Source: Phenylobacterium sp. NIBR 498073 (GTDB lineage: Bacteria; Pseudomonadota; Alphaproteobacteria; Caulobacterales; Caulobacteraceae). From it: a stretch of 64,000 bases of DNA. The notes under the pieces were generated by a model that saw only the letters and a program-made list of their open reading frames with translations, was not told where the DNA came from and did not search any database. The DNA is taken from NCBI RefSeq assembly GCF_027286305.1, contig NZ_CP114599.1:4225990-4289989 (forward strand). The letters are read 5' to 3'. A program made the position numbers and the translations under genes. Below are positions 30,354 to 38,123 of this stretch, one piece after another (position 1 is the first letter of the stretch; the number at the start of each line of letters is the position of its first letter).

Positions 30354-30929
30354 TCAGGCCTTCTCGATCTTGGCGACCGCCTCGTCGATGGCCGCGACGA
30401 TCGCGTCCACCTGCGCCTCGCTCGGGCGTTCGCTCGAGAGCTTCATCCGCACGGCCATGGCCAGGTTCTGCATGGCCCGGGCCACGCGGGGCGAGGCGCG
30501 CGGCGAGGATTCCGCCGCTTCGTCCAGTCGAGCGAAAACCGCGTCCACCGCCGGCTTGTTCCGCTCCAGCGCTTCGAGGCCGGTCTCGGTGATCTCGTAG
30601 GCCTTGCGTCCGCCCTCGGCGCCGGTCGGGCGGGCGAAGCCCTCGTCTTCCAGCAGGCTCAGGGTCGGATAGATCACGCCGGGGCTCGGACGATACGATC
30701 CGCCGGTGCGTTCTTCGAGGGCGCGGATCAGCTCATAGCCGTGGCTCGGCTTGTCCTTCAGCAGCGCCAGGATGACGAAGCGCAGGTCGCCGTGCTCCAG
30801 CAGGCGGCCGATGCGCGGACCGCCGCGACCGCGGCCGCCCCAGTGCTCGCCGCCGTAGCCAAAGCCGCCGCCGAACGGGCCGCGGCCGCGATGCTCGCGA
30901 TGAGCTTTCCAATGATGATGTCGATGCAT
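30354..30929 (-). CDS. PadR family regulator with His/Gly-rich N-terminus (YqjI-like)
   Basis: 191 residues. The first 40 residues are His-, Gly- and Arg-rich (MHRHHHWKAHREHRGRG, then GGGFGYGGEHWGG), as in the nickel-sensing regulator YqjI. The PadR winged helix follows: LRFVILALLKDKPSHGYELIRALEERTGG, YRPSPGVIYPTLSLLEDEG and GRKAYEITETG. A C-terminal dimer helix ends in EAVAKIEKA. It probably represses its own operon with DUF2218. Start at 30929; AT-rich palindromes lie directly upstream. Confidence 0.9.
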   Translation of the reverse strand: MHRHHHWKAHREHRGRGPFGGGFGYGGEHWGGRGRGGPRIGRLLEHGDLRFVILALLKDKPSHGYELIRALEERTGGSYRPSPGVIYPTLSLLEDEGFARPTGAEGGRKAYEITETGLEALERNKPAVDAVFARLDEAAESSPRASPRVARAMQNLAMAVRMKLSSERPSEAQVDAIVAAIDEAVAKIEKA

Positions 30930-30943
30930 TTTCGATCCTATTT

Positions 30944-30998
30944 CGATATGTCGCAATCGCAGATATATCGGAGGCGGATCGGAATTCAAGATATATCT
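30944..30998. promoter_or_regulatory. Candidate PadR operators
   Basis: Three similar AT-rich sites stand out in a GC-rich region: CGATATGTCG (30944-30953), AGATATATCG (30961-30970) and the perfect palindrome AGATATATCT (30989-30998). All lie between the oxyR stop and the padR start codon, where the padR promoter must be. GATATATC-type operators are known for PadR-like proteins. Confidence 0.6.
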
Positions 30999-31016
30999 AA
31001 GATGTCTTCTGAGCGA

Positions 31017-31913
31017 TCAGGTCCGCAGGGTCTCGGCGAGCAGCCGGCCTTCCGCCGCGCGGCTGGAGCCGGCGCGCCAGGCGACGACGATCTCGCGGGT
31101 CGGGTGGGCGGCCTCCAGCGGCATCACCGCCACGTCCGCCGCCTCGGTCAGGCCGGCCGCCACCGCCATGGCCGGCAGAAAGGTGACCCCCAGGCCCGAG
31201 CCGACCATCTGCACCAGGGTCGGCAGCGAGGTCGCCGCGAACGCCTCCTCCTCGCCGGTCGCCCGGGGCGGCTGCAGCCCGCAGGCGGCCAGGGCGTGGT
31301 CGCGCAGGCAATGGCCGTCCTCCAGCAGGATCAGGTCCTCGCTTTCCAGCGCCGAAGGCGGGGCGGCGGCCTGCCGCGCCAGCGGATGGCTGCGCGGCAG
31401 GGCGGCCAGCAGTTCGTCGTCCGAGACGTGGGCGTGGGCAAGGCCGCTCATGTCGTAGGGCAAGGCGATCAGGGCGGCGTCCAGCTGGCCGGCCTTGAGC
31501 AGCGCGATCAGCCGATGGGTGAGGTCCTCGCGCAGATAGAGCCGCAGCTTCGGGAAGCGCGCGCGCAGCAGCGGCAGCGCCCGCGGCAGCAGGAACGGGG
31601 CGACCGTCGGGATCACCCCCAGCCGGAAGCGGCCGGTCAGCGGCTGGCCGGCGTTGCGGGCCGACTGCACCAGCTCCTCGGCCTCGTTGAGGATGGTCGT
31701 CGCCTTGCCGAGCGCCACCTCGCCGATCGAGGTCAGGATCACCCCTGAGCGGGCGCGGTCGACGACCGGGCCGCCAAGGATCTTCTCCAGCTCCTGCACG
31801 CCGGCCGAGAGCGTCGGCTGGGTGACGTGGGCGGCGTCGGCCGCGCGCCCGAAGGAACCGTGCTCGGCCAGGAGCTTGAGGTACTGGAGCTGTCGCAGGG
31901 TGGGCAGGTTCAT
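31017..31913 (-). CDS. oxyR: Hydrogen-peroxide-sensing LysR regulator OxyR
   Basis: 298 residues. N-terminal LysR helix-turn-helix (MNLPTLRQLQYLKLLAEHGSF, VTQPTLSAGVQELEKILGG). The regulatory domain contains EDGHCLRDHALAACGL, with Cys202 and Cys211 separated by eight residues exactly as the redox pair C199/C208 of E. coli OxyR. It is divergent from ahpC, its classical target, and an ATAG-N7-CTAT site lies between them. Start at 31913; the longer frame lies in the promoter region. Confidence 0.95.
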   Translation of the reverse strand: MNLPTLRQLQYLKLLAEHGSFGRAADAAHVTQPTLSAGVQELEKILGGPVVDRARSGVILTSIGEVALGKATTILNEAEELVQSARNAGQPLTGRFRLGVIPTVAPFLLPRALPLLRARFPKLRLYLREDLTHRLIALLKAGQLDAALIALPYDMSGLAHAHVSDDELLAALPRSHPLARQAAAPPSALESEDLILLEDGHCLRDHALAACGLQPPRATGEEEAFAATSLPTLVQMVGSGLGVTFLPAMAVAAGLTEAADVAVMPLEAAHPTREIVVAWRAGSSRAAEGRLLAETLRT

Positions 31914-31922
31914 GCCCACAAG

Positions 31923-31959
31923 ATAGGAATTTTCTATCCGAAATCCAGAAACTATCGAT
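31923..31959. promoter_or_regulatory. OxyR binding site in the oxyR-ahpC intergenic region
   Basis: ATAG-N7-CTAT is exact at 31923-31937 and is followed after N7 by CCAG-N7-CGAT, a weaker second half of the four-part OxyR consensus with the right spacing. A plausible ahpC promoter (TTGGCC about 18 bases before TATCTG at 31983) begins at the right edge, so OxyR would bind next to the -35 region. Confidence 0.75.
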
Positions 31960-32034
31960 TGGCCTTTTGTGCGCTGCAGCACTATCTGACTGCCACGGCT
32001 TCGGCCGAACAGTTCAATTCAATTGGAGAGATCG

Positions 32035-32589
32035 ATGCTCGGCGTTGGTGAAAAGCTTCCGGAATTCAAGGTCGTCGGCGTGAAGCCGAAGTTCAACCGT
32101 CACGAAGAAAACGGCGAAAGCGCGTTCGAGACCGTCACCAACGAATCGTTCCCCGGCAAGTGGAAGGTCATCTTCTTCTACCCGAAGGACTTCACCTTCG
32201 TTTGCCCGACCGAGATCGCCGAGTTCGCCCGCCTGAACCCGCAGTTCGAAGAGCGCGACGCCGTCGTGCTTGGCGGCTCGACCGACAACGAGCACTCCAA
32301 GCTCGGCTGGCGCCGTGAGCACCCGGACCTGAACAGCCTGGCGATCTGGAACTTCGCCGACAACAGCGGCAAGTTCGCCCGCGCCCTCGGCGTGCTGAAC
32401 GAAGACGAGGGCGTCGCCCTGCGCGCCACCTTCGTGGTCGACCCGCACAACGTCGTGCAGCACGTCTACGTGACCAACCTGAACGTGGGCCGCGCTCCGG
32501 CCGACACCCTGCGCGTCCTCGACGCGCTGCAAACCGACGAACTCTGCCCGTGCAACCGCGCGGTCGGCGGCGAGACCCTGGCGGCGTAA
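32035..32589 (+). CDS. ahpC: Alkyl hydroperoxide reductase, peroxiredoxin AhpC
   Basis: 184 residues. Peroxidatic Cys57 in DFTFVCPTE and C-terminal Cys171/Cys173 in ELCPCNR, the AhpC/AhpE-type arrangement of actinobacterial and alphaproteobacterial forms that pair with AhpD. It reduces organic hydroperoxides. ATG at 32035 is preceded by GGAGAG. Downstream gene ahpD is its likely electron donor. Confidence 0.96.
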   Translation: MLGVGEKLPEFKVVGVKPKFNRHEENGESAFETVTNESFPGKWKVIFFYPKDFTFVCPTEIAEFARLNPQFEERDAVVLGGSTDNEHSKLGWRREHPDLNSLAIWNFADNSGKFARALGVLNEDEGVALRATFVVDPHNVVQHVYVTNLNVGRAPADTLRVLDALQTDELCPCNRAVGGETLAA

Positions 32590-32754
32590 GCCTCTCCAGC
32601 GGACGGGCGGGTCTCGCGGCCTGCCCGCACGCCGTCAAAGTCCGGGCGCGCGCTCCTCCCCGCGCCGCCCGGACGCCTCTTTCCCCCTTTATCCTGGCGT
32701 AGGCCTCGCCGAGACTGGCGAACGCACCTGCACGCCTGAAGTTTGGAGAACGCC

Positions 32755-33291
32755 ATGTCGCTCGACGCCCTGCGCGAGACGCTGCCCGCCTACGCCAAGG
32801 ACCTCAGCCTCAACCTGTCGAGCCTGGCCAACGAGACCCTGCTCACCGACCAGCAGAAGTGGGGCGCCTTCGTCGCCTCGGCCCACGCGGTGGGGGTGCC
32901 GGCGGTGATCAAGGCGGTCGACGCCGCCGCCGCGGCCGCCGGCCTCTCGGCGGAAGCGGCGACCGCGGCCAAGGCCGCCGCCGCCATCATGGGCATGAAC
33001 AACGTCTACTACCGCTCGCTGCACCTGCTCTCGAACCCCGAGTACAAGACCCTGCCGGCCAAGCTGCGGATGAACATCCTGGCCAACCCGGGCGTCGAGA
33101 AGGTCGATTTCGAGATGTGGTCGACCGCCGTCTCGGCGATCAACGGCTGCGGCATGTGCCTGGACGCCCACGAGTCCGAGCTGAAGAAGCACAGCGTGCC
33201 CAACACTTCGATCCAGGCGATGCTGCGCATCGGCGCGGTGGTCAACGCCGTCAGCCGCGTGATCGCCGCCGAGGCCGCCTCGGCCGCCTGA
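32755..33291 (+). CDS. ahpD: Alkyl hydroperoxide reductase AhpD
   Basis: 178 residues, all-helical AhpD fold with the active site NGCGMCLDAHE (Cys132, Cys135, His139). It recycles AhpC via lipoamide-type reductants. GGAGAA lies 7 bases before the ATG. The order oxyR / ahpC-ahpD is the classical peroxide-response unit. A terminator follows. Confidence 0.95.
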   Translation: MSLDALRETLPAYAKDLSLNLSSLANETLLTDQQKWGAFVASAHAVGVPAVIKAVDAAAAAAGLSAEAATAAKAAAAIMGMNNVYYRSLHLLSNPEYKTLPAKLRMNILANPGVEKVDFEMWSTAVSAINGCGMCLDAHESELKKHSVPNTSIQAMLRIGAVVNAVSRVIAAEAASAA

Positions 33292-33319
33292 CGCCGATCG
33301 GCATCGATCGACCTCCTTT

Positions 33320-33359
33320 CCGCCCGCCCGGCCCATAGCCAGGCGGGCGGAATCATTTT
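33320..33359 (+). terminator. Intrinsic terminator after ahpD
   Basis: Perfect 9-bp stem CCGCCCGCC / GGCGGGCGG with a 13-nt loop, then AATCATTTT. It starts 29 bases after the ahpD stop codon. Confidence 0.8.
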
Positions 33360-33388
33360 CCGAATGCCGCCTCCACCCGGGAGCCGCC

Positions 33389-33973
33389 ATGTCCGTGTCA
33401 GACCGTATCCGCGTGCGCGACGTGCGCCTGCTGTCCGACAACTGGTACGTGCTGAAGGCCACGACCTTCGACTGGCGGCGGGCCGACGGAAGCTGGCAGA
33501 CCCAGAGCCGCGAGACCTACGACCGCGGCAACGGCGCGGCGCTGCTGCCCTACAATCTCGCCGCCCGCACGGTCGTCCTGACCCGGCAGTTCCGCTATCC
33601 CGCCTATGTGAACGGCTACGACGACCTGCTGATCGAGGCCCCCGCCGGCCTGCTCGACAACGCCTCGCCCGAGGAACGCATCCGCGCCGAGGTCGAGGAG
33701 GAGACCGGCTACCGGCTGGGCGAGATCCGCAAGATCTTCGAATGCTTCATGAGCCCCGGCTCGGTGACCGAGAAGCTGCACTTCTTCGTCGGCGAATACG
33801 ACGCGGCCATGCGGGTCGGCGACGGCGGCGGGCTGGAGACCGAGGGCGAGGAGATCGCCGTCCTGGAGCTGCCGTTCGATCAGGCGATGACGATGATCGG
33901 CACGGGCGAGATCGCCGACGCCAAGACCATCATGCTGCTGCAGTACGCCGCGCTGAACATCTTCAGGTCCTAG
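33389..33973 (+). CDS. Nudix hydrolase (NudK/ADP-sugar pyrophosphatase-like)
   Basis: 194 residues. RGNGAALLPYN, VVLTRQFRYPAYVNGYDDLLIEAPAGLLD and the Nudix-box part AEVEEETGYRLGEI place it with the NudK/GDP-mannose or ADP-ribose pyrophosphatase branch. It cleaves a nucleoside diphosphate linked to another moiety; substrate uncertain. It is convergent with the MocR gene, sharing 4 bp. Confidence 0.9.
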   Translation: MSVSDRIRVRDVRLLSDNWYVLKATTFDWRRADGSWQTQSRETYDRGNGAALLPYNLAARTVVLTRQFRYPAYVNGYDDLLIEAPAGLLDNASPEERIRAEVEEETGYRLGEIRKIFECFMSPGSVTEKLHFFVGEYDAAMRVGDGGGLETEGEEIAVLELPFDQAMTMIGTGEIADAKTIMLLQYAALNIFRS

Positions 33974-35421
33974 ACGCCGAGCGCCCGCGCCAGCCGCGTC
34001 ACGCCCGGCGCCATCATCCGCTCCGGAAAGCCGGAGAAGCCGAGCATCAGTCCCTGCCGGGGCGGCGCCTGGCGATAGAGCCGGCTGATCGCCCGCACGC
34101 TGACCCCGCCGGCGGCGGCCGCAGCCTCGACCTCAAGGTCCGAGCCGCCCCCCTTCAGATAGGCGATCAGGGTCATGCCCTGGTCGGGGACGTCGACCTC
34201 CAGCAGATCGCCGAGCTGGCTCTCCAGCGCGCCGGCCAACGCGTCGCGCTGGGCCTTGTAGGCCAGCCGCCGGCGGCGGATGTGGGCGGCGAAATGGCCC
34301 TCGCGGAAGAAGTCCAGCACGATCGCCTGGGTCAGGGTCGGCGGCTGGCGGTCCATCAGCTGGCGGGCGTTGGCCAGGGCCCCGGCCAGCGGCTTGGGCG
34401 CGACCATGTAGCCCATGCGCAGGCCCGGAAAGAGCGCCTTGTTGAGGGTGCCGACATAGATCACCCGCTCGCCGCCATCGAGGCCCTGCAGCGATTCCAG
34501 CGGCGGGCCGGAATAGCGGAACTCCGAGGCGTAGTCGTCCTCGACGATCCAGGCGCCGGCCGCCCGCGCCCAGGCCAGCAGCTCCATCCGCCGGCCCATC
34601 GAGAGGGTCATGCCCAGCGGATACTGGTGCGAGGGGGTCACGAAGGCCACGCGCGCATCCGCCGCCACCTCGACCCCGGCGGCGACCACGATCCCGTGGC
34701 GGTCGACCGGGGCGTGGAAGATGTCGGCCCCCATCGCCGCCAGGGCGTGACGGGTGGCCGGATAGCCGGGGTCCTCCATCCACACCCGGTCGCCGTCCTT
34801 CAGCAGAACCCGGGCGGCGATGTCGACCGCATGCTGGGCGCCGGCGGTGACGATCACCTGGTCGGGCTCGCAGATCACCCCGCGCGCGGCCCGCAGATAA
34901 TCGCTGATCGCCGCGCGCAGGGCGCGGTCGCCGCGGGGGTCGGAATAGCCGAAGTGGACCGGATCGAGATGGCGCAGCGCCCGCCGGGTCGAGCGCGACC
35001 AGGCGTCCAGTGCGCGGGCGTCAAGCAGGGTGCGGCCGGTGGTGAACAGCCGCTGCTCGGGCTGCGGCGTCGGCAGCGCCGCCTCGTCCAGCTCGCGCAC
35101 CCGCGCCGGCACCAGCGCCGGCTCGTGCGAGCCGGGGGCGGCCGGCTTCAGCTCGGCGACGCCGGAGAGGTCGCCCGAGACATAGGTGCCCGAGCCCGGC
35201 CGCCCGATCGCGTAGCCCTCGGCCAGCAGCAGGTCGTAGGCGGCGACCACCGAGGCCCGCGCCACCCCCAACCGCCGCGCGAAGTCGCGGCTGGACGGCA
35301 GGCGTTCGCCCGGCTTCAGCGCGCTCTGCATGATCGCGCCGCGCACCTGGTCGTAGATCTGGCGGATGACCGGCTCGCCGGCCGTCGGTCCGCGCCAGGG
35401 ATAGATGTCGGCCCAGCTCAT
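33970..35421 (-). CDS. MocR/PdxR-type regulator (GntR helix-turn-helix fused to class I aminotransferase fold)
   Basis: 483 residues. N-terminal GntR domain (IYDQVRGAIMQSALKPGERLPSSRDFARRLGVARASVVAAYDLLLAEG), then an aminotransferase-like domain from about residue 120 with HLDPVHFGYSDPRGDRALR, VTAGAQHAVDIAARVLL, WIVEDDYASEFRYSGPP and the PLP-lysine segment VGTLNKALFPGLRMGYM. Such proteins sense PLP or pyridoxal. It is divergent from a PNPOx-like FMN-binding gene, its likely target. Start at 35421 (MSWADIYPW). Confidence 0.93.
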   Translation of the reverse strand: MSWADIYPWRGPTAGEPVIRQIYDQVRGAIMQSALKPGERLPSSRDFARRLGVARASVVAAYDLLLAEGYAIGRPGSGTYVSGDLSGVAELKPAAPGSHEPALVPARVRELDEAALPTPQPEQRLFTTGRTLLDARALDAWSRSTRRALRHLDPVHFGYSDPRGDRALRAAISDYLRAARGVICEPDQVIVTAGAQHAVDIAARVLLKDGDRVWMEDPGYPATRHALAAMGADIFHAPVDRHGIVVAAGVEVAADARVAFVTPSHQYPLGMTLSMGRRMELLAWARAAGAWIVEDDYASEFRYSGPPLESLQGLDGGERVIYVGTLNKALFPGLRMGYMVAPKPLAGALANARQLMDRQPPTLTQAIVLDFFREGHFAAHIRRRRLAYKAQRDALAGALESQLGDLLEVDVPDQGMTLIAYLKGGGSDLEVEAAAAAGGVSVRAISRLYRQAPPRQGLMLGFSGFPERMMAPGVTRLARALGV

Positions 35422-35521
35422 CAGCGTGCTCCGTCCCAAGTGGTCTGAGCAAATAGCCAATACTGGATCGTCATGACAGTCCGCAAACGGACTAGACCGG
35501 CGGGCGAGAGGAGCGTGCCGC

Positions 35522-36214
35522 ATGAGCCAATTCACCCCGACCCCGCGCTCGCGCGCCCGGCGCAAGCCCGACCGCGCCGCCTATGACGAAGCCGCGGTGT
35601 TCGCCGTTCTCGACGCCGGCCTGCTGTGCCACGTCGGCTACGTGATCGACGGCCAGCCGTTCGTCACCCCGACCACCTACTGGCGCGAGGGCCGCAAGCT
35701 CTACTGGCACGGCTCGGCCGCCAGCCGGATGCTGAAGGCGCAAGGCTGCGGCCTGCCGGTCTGCGTGACGGTCACCCATGTCGACGGCCTGGTGCTGGCC
35801 CGTTCGGGCATCGCCCACTCGATGAACTACCGCTCGGTGATGGCCTTCGGCCGCGCCCGGCTGATCGAGGGGCTGGCCGCCCGCCGCGCAGCGATGGAGG
35901 CGTTCATCGACCGGCTCTACCCGGAGCGCTCGGCCGAACTGCGCCCGCCGACCGACAACGAGATCCTGCAAATCGGGCTGGTCGAGATGACCATCGAGGA
36001 GGCCAGCGCCAAGCAGCGCGACGGCGGCGTCAACCGCATCGCCGCCGACGACGACTGGACCGCCTGGAGCGGGGTGATCCCCGTCGAGACCCGGCTCGGC
36101 GCGCCGATGGCCGACGCCCAGCAGAGCGCGGGCGCGGCGCCCTCGCCGAGCCTGAGCCTCTACAAGCCCGGCGCACGCCTCGACAACGTGTTGAGCAAGG
36201 CGGCGCGGGGCTAA
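35522..36214 (+). CDS. Pyridoxamine 5'-phosphate oxidase-like FMN-binding protein
   Basis: 230 residues. DEAAVFAVLDAGLLCHVGYVIDGQPFVTPTTYWREGRKLYWHGSAASRML is the split-barrel FMN-binding pattern of the NimA/PNPOx-like group. The family includes nitroreductase-like and heme-utilising enzymes; the reaction here is unknown. Located divergent from a PdxR/MocR regulator, 100 bp away, which suggests vitamin B6-linked control. Confidence 0.88.
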   Translation: MSQFTPTPRSRARRKPDRAAYDEAAVFAVLDAGLLCHVGYVIDGQPFVTPTTYWREGRKLYWHGSAASRMLKAQGCGLPVCVTVTHVDGLVLARSGIAHSMNYRSVMAFGRARLIEGLAARRAAMEAFIDRLYPERSAELRPPTDNEILQIGLVEMTIEEASAKQRDGGVNRIAADDDWTAWSGVIPVETRLGAPMADAQQSAGAAPSPSLSLYKPGARLDNVLSKAARG

Positions 36215-36218
36215 GAAA

Positions 36219-36243
36219 TCTCCCTCCCCTTCATGGGAGGAAG
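36219..36243. terminator. Possible short terminator hairpin between convergent genes
   Basis: CTCCC and GGGAG arms around TCCCCTTCAT between the PNPOx-like and SRPBCC stop codons. It looks like a fragment of the GGGGAGAGGG-type repeat. Weak stem, no clear T tract. Confidence 0.3.
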
Positions 36244-36247
36244 ATAG

Positions 36248-36772
36248 CTACTCCGGCTTGCCGCTCTCGACGTATCGCTTCAGCCGCGCGACCTGCTGGC
36301 CGAGCACGCCGTCGACCGGGGCGGCCCAGGTCTGGGCCAGCCCGCCCTTGGCGTAGCCGCCGACGTCGTAGGTCAGGACCAGCTGCGTGCTGTTCGGATC
36401 GGCCGTCTTGCCGAACGACAGCCCCAGATGCCCGCTCGCCCCGGTGGTCGCCAGCGGCCCCAGCGCCCCGGCCAGCCGCAGGGCGTCCGGCGCCGAATAG
36501 ACCAGGGTCATGTGCCGCACGAGCCCGTCCGGCAGCTTCTCGCAGAAGCAGCCCGCCGCATCGATCGAGAGATTGTCCGCATCGCCCGAATAGGTGTGGC
36601 TGCTGCTCCACCACCTGCCGATGTCCAGCGCCGCGGCGCGGACCTTAGCCGGCGGCGCGGCGATCAGGGCGACGTGGCGGACCTGGAACCCGGCCGTGCC
36701 CTGGTCGGCGACCTCGGCGTGCGAGCGGCCGGCGGCCAGCAACAGCACAGCGACAATCGCGAGCCTTTTCAT
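36248..36772 (-). CDS. Exported SRPBCC-fold (START/polyketide cyclase-like) protein
   Basis: 174 residues. A short signal peptide (cleaved near SHA-EV) and a domain with VALIAAPPAKVRAAALDIGRWWSSSHTYSGD at the N-terminus and a late long helix DGVLGQQVARLKRYVES. The pattern fits the SRPBCC ligand-binding fold. Ligand unknown. It begins 14 bp after the murI stop codon, probably one transcript. Confidence 0.78.
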   Translation of the reverse strand: MKRLAIVAVLLLAAGRSHAEVADQGTAGFQVRHVALIAAPPAKVRAAALDIGRWWSSSHTYSGDADNLSIDAAGCFCEKLPDGLVRHMTLVYSAPDALRLAGALGPLATTGASGHLGLSFGKTADPNSTQLVLTYDVGGYAKGGLAQTWAAPVDGVLGQQVARLKRYVESGKPE

Positions 36773-36786
36773 AAGCTTGAGCCTCC

Positions 36787-37638
36787 CTAAGCCTTCTCGA
36801 AGCTTAGCGGCCCTCCCCAGAAGGTCTCAACCAGCAAGTTCTGGGTTCCCGGCTCGCCGGTGGTGATGAACCGCCGCCCGGCGTCCTGTCCGGTCCGGTA
36901 CTCGGGATGCTTGGCGAGATAGGCCTCCAGCGCATCGGCGGTCGCCTGCGGCTGGTGGATCAACGGCGTGCCGGGCTTCAGCGCCGCACGGAAGATGTCG
37001 GCGATGATCTCGTAATGGGTGCAGCCGAGGATCGCGCGGTCCGGCGGGCGGCCGACCCGGGTGGTCACCGCCGCGACATGGGCCTCGACCGCCTGGGCCA
37101 GCTCGACCGCGCCGGCGCCGTTCTCGATCATCCGCGCCAGTTCGGGGCAGGGCTCGGCGAACACCGCCACGTCCTGGCGGCGCTTGTCGATCTCGATCTC
37201 ATAGACCCGCGAGCGGGCGGTGGCCGGGGTGCAGAACACCGCCAGGATGTCCAGTTTCTCGACCTTCTCGCCGCGGCGCTCGGCCTCGTGCTCCCAGGGC
37301 ATGCCGGTGGCCGCCTCGATGGTCGGGACGATGATGCCCAGCACGTTGACCGGCCGGCCCAGCGCCTTGCGGTAGCCGGGCAGCCAGGTCTGCTGCAGCC
37401 GGCGCAGGGCGATCGCCGAGGCGGTGTTGCAGGCCAGCACCACCAGGTCGCAGCCGAGGTCGAACAGTCGCTCGCACCCGGCCCGGGTCAGGTCGACGAT
37501 CTCCTCGCCGGTCCGCCCGCCGTACGGCGCGTTGGCCTGGTCGCCCAGATAGATGAAGTCGGCCTGCGGCAGCCGCTGCACGAGCGCGCGGTGCACGGAG
37601 AGCCCGCCCACGCCTGAATCGAAGACGCCAATGGCCAT
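36787..37638 (-). CDS. murI: Glutamate racemase
   Basis: 283 residues with both catalytic cysteines: VLACNTASA (about residue 76) and ILGCTHYEII (about 195), plus the opening IGVFDSGVGGLSV and LGDQANAPYGGRTGEEI. It supplies D-glutamate for peptidoglycan. The insert EHEAERRGEKVEKLDIL around residue 120 is a little longer than in E. coli. The ATG at 37638 gives MAIGVFDSG; another lies two codons upstream at 37644. Confidence 0.94.
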   Translation of the reverse strand: MAIGVFDSGVGGLSVHRALVQRLPQADFIYLGDQANAPYGGRTGEEIVDLTRAGCERLFDLGCDLVVLACNTASAIALRRLQQTWLPGYRKALGRPVNVLGIIVPTIEAATGMPWEHEAERRGEKVEKLDILAVFCTPATARSRVYEIEIDKRRQDVAVFAEPCPELARMIENGAGAVELAQAVEAHVAAVTTRVGRPPDRAILGCTHYEIIADIFRAALKPGTPLIHQPQATADALEAYLAKHPEYRTGQDAGRRFITTGEPGTQNLLVETFWGGPLSFEKA

Positions 37639-37707
37639 GACCATGGATGTAGCCGGGCCCGCCGCAGCCGTCCATGCAGGCGTTCGCCGAACCTCGCAAT
37701 TTCAAAT

Positions 37708-37738
37708 TGACATGCATGTCAGGCTGACATATCCGTCA
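37708..37738. promoter_or_regulatory. Tandem 14-bp operator-like palindromes over a promoter
   Basis: TGACATGCATGTCA (perfect palindrome, 37708-37721) and TGACATATCCGTCA (37725-37738) share the TGACAT...GTCA frame and are offset by 17 bp. TTGACA at 37707-37712 could be a -35 box with TATCCG 17 bases further. The site lies upstream of the small ORF and tetR, so TetR autoregulation is likely; murI is divergent. Confidence 0.6.
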
Positions 37739-37851
37739 GACCAAGCGTTACAGTGTGGTGTGTACATCCAGCGGACGGCCCGAGACGCAGGCCGGCCGCG
37801 CATCGTTCTTTCTTCCGCGTCGCCCAACTGGACCCGAAGACCCAAGCAGCC

Positions 37852-38109
37852 ATGGCCCTCCCCGCCCGCGCCCCCACCTCTCCCGACGCCCCGTCGCCGA
37901 CCTGGCAGATCGGGGTCGAGGTCGACCTCGCCACCGCGCTCGCCCTGTCGCGCGCGGCGACCAAGGCGTTGCTCGAGCTCTCGCCGCTCGCGCACCGCGA
38001 GATCACCGCCGCCCTGGAACACGAGATCGAAGTGCTCGAGCGCCAGAGCGATCCCCTGTCGCTCGCCGCCGCCAATGCGGTGCGCCAGTATCTGCCCGAG
38101 GCCGCCTGA
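37852..38109 (+). CDS. Small conserved-looking protein of unknown function
   Basis: 85 residues: a Pro-rich N-terminus (MALPARAPTSPDAPSPTW), then an amphipathic helical part VDLATALALSRAATKALLELSP and REITAALEHEIEVLERQSD. No signal peptide or membrane span. It starts downstream of the tandem palindromes and ends 14 bp before tetR, so the two are probably one transcript. I do not recognise the family. Confidence 0.65.
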   Translation: MALPARAPTSPDAPSPTWQIGVEVDLATALALSRAATKALLELSPLAHREITAALEHEIEVLERQSDPLSLAAANAVRQYLPEAA

Positions 38110-38123
38110 CTTCCCGGCGCCCC

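Noticed and set aside
33364..35448. A 694-codon plus-strand frame across the Nudix and MocR genes
   Set aside because: It crosses two real genes in other frames and has no conserved features.
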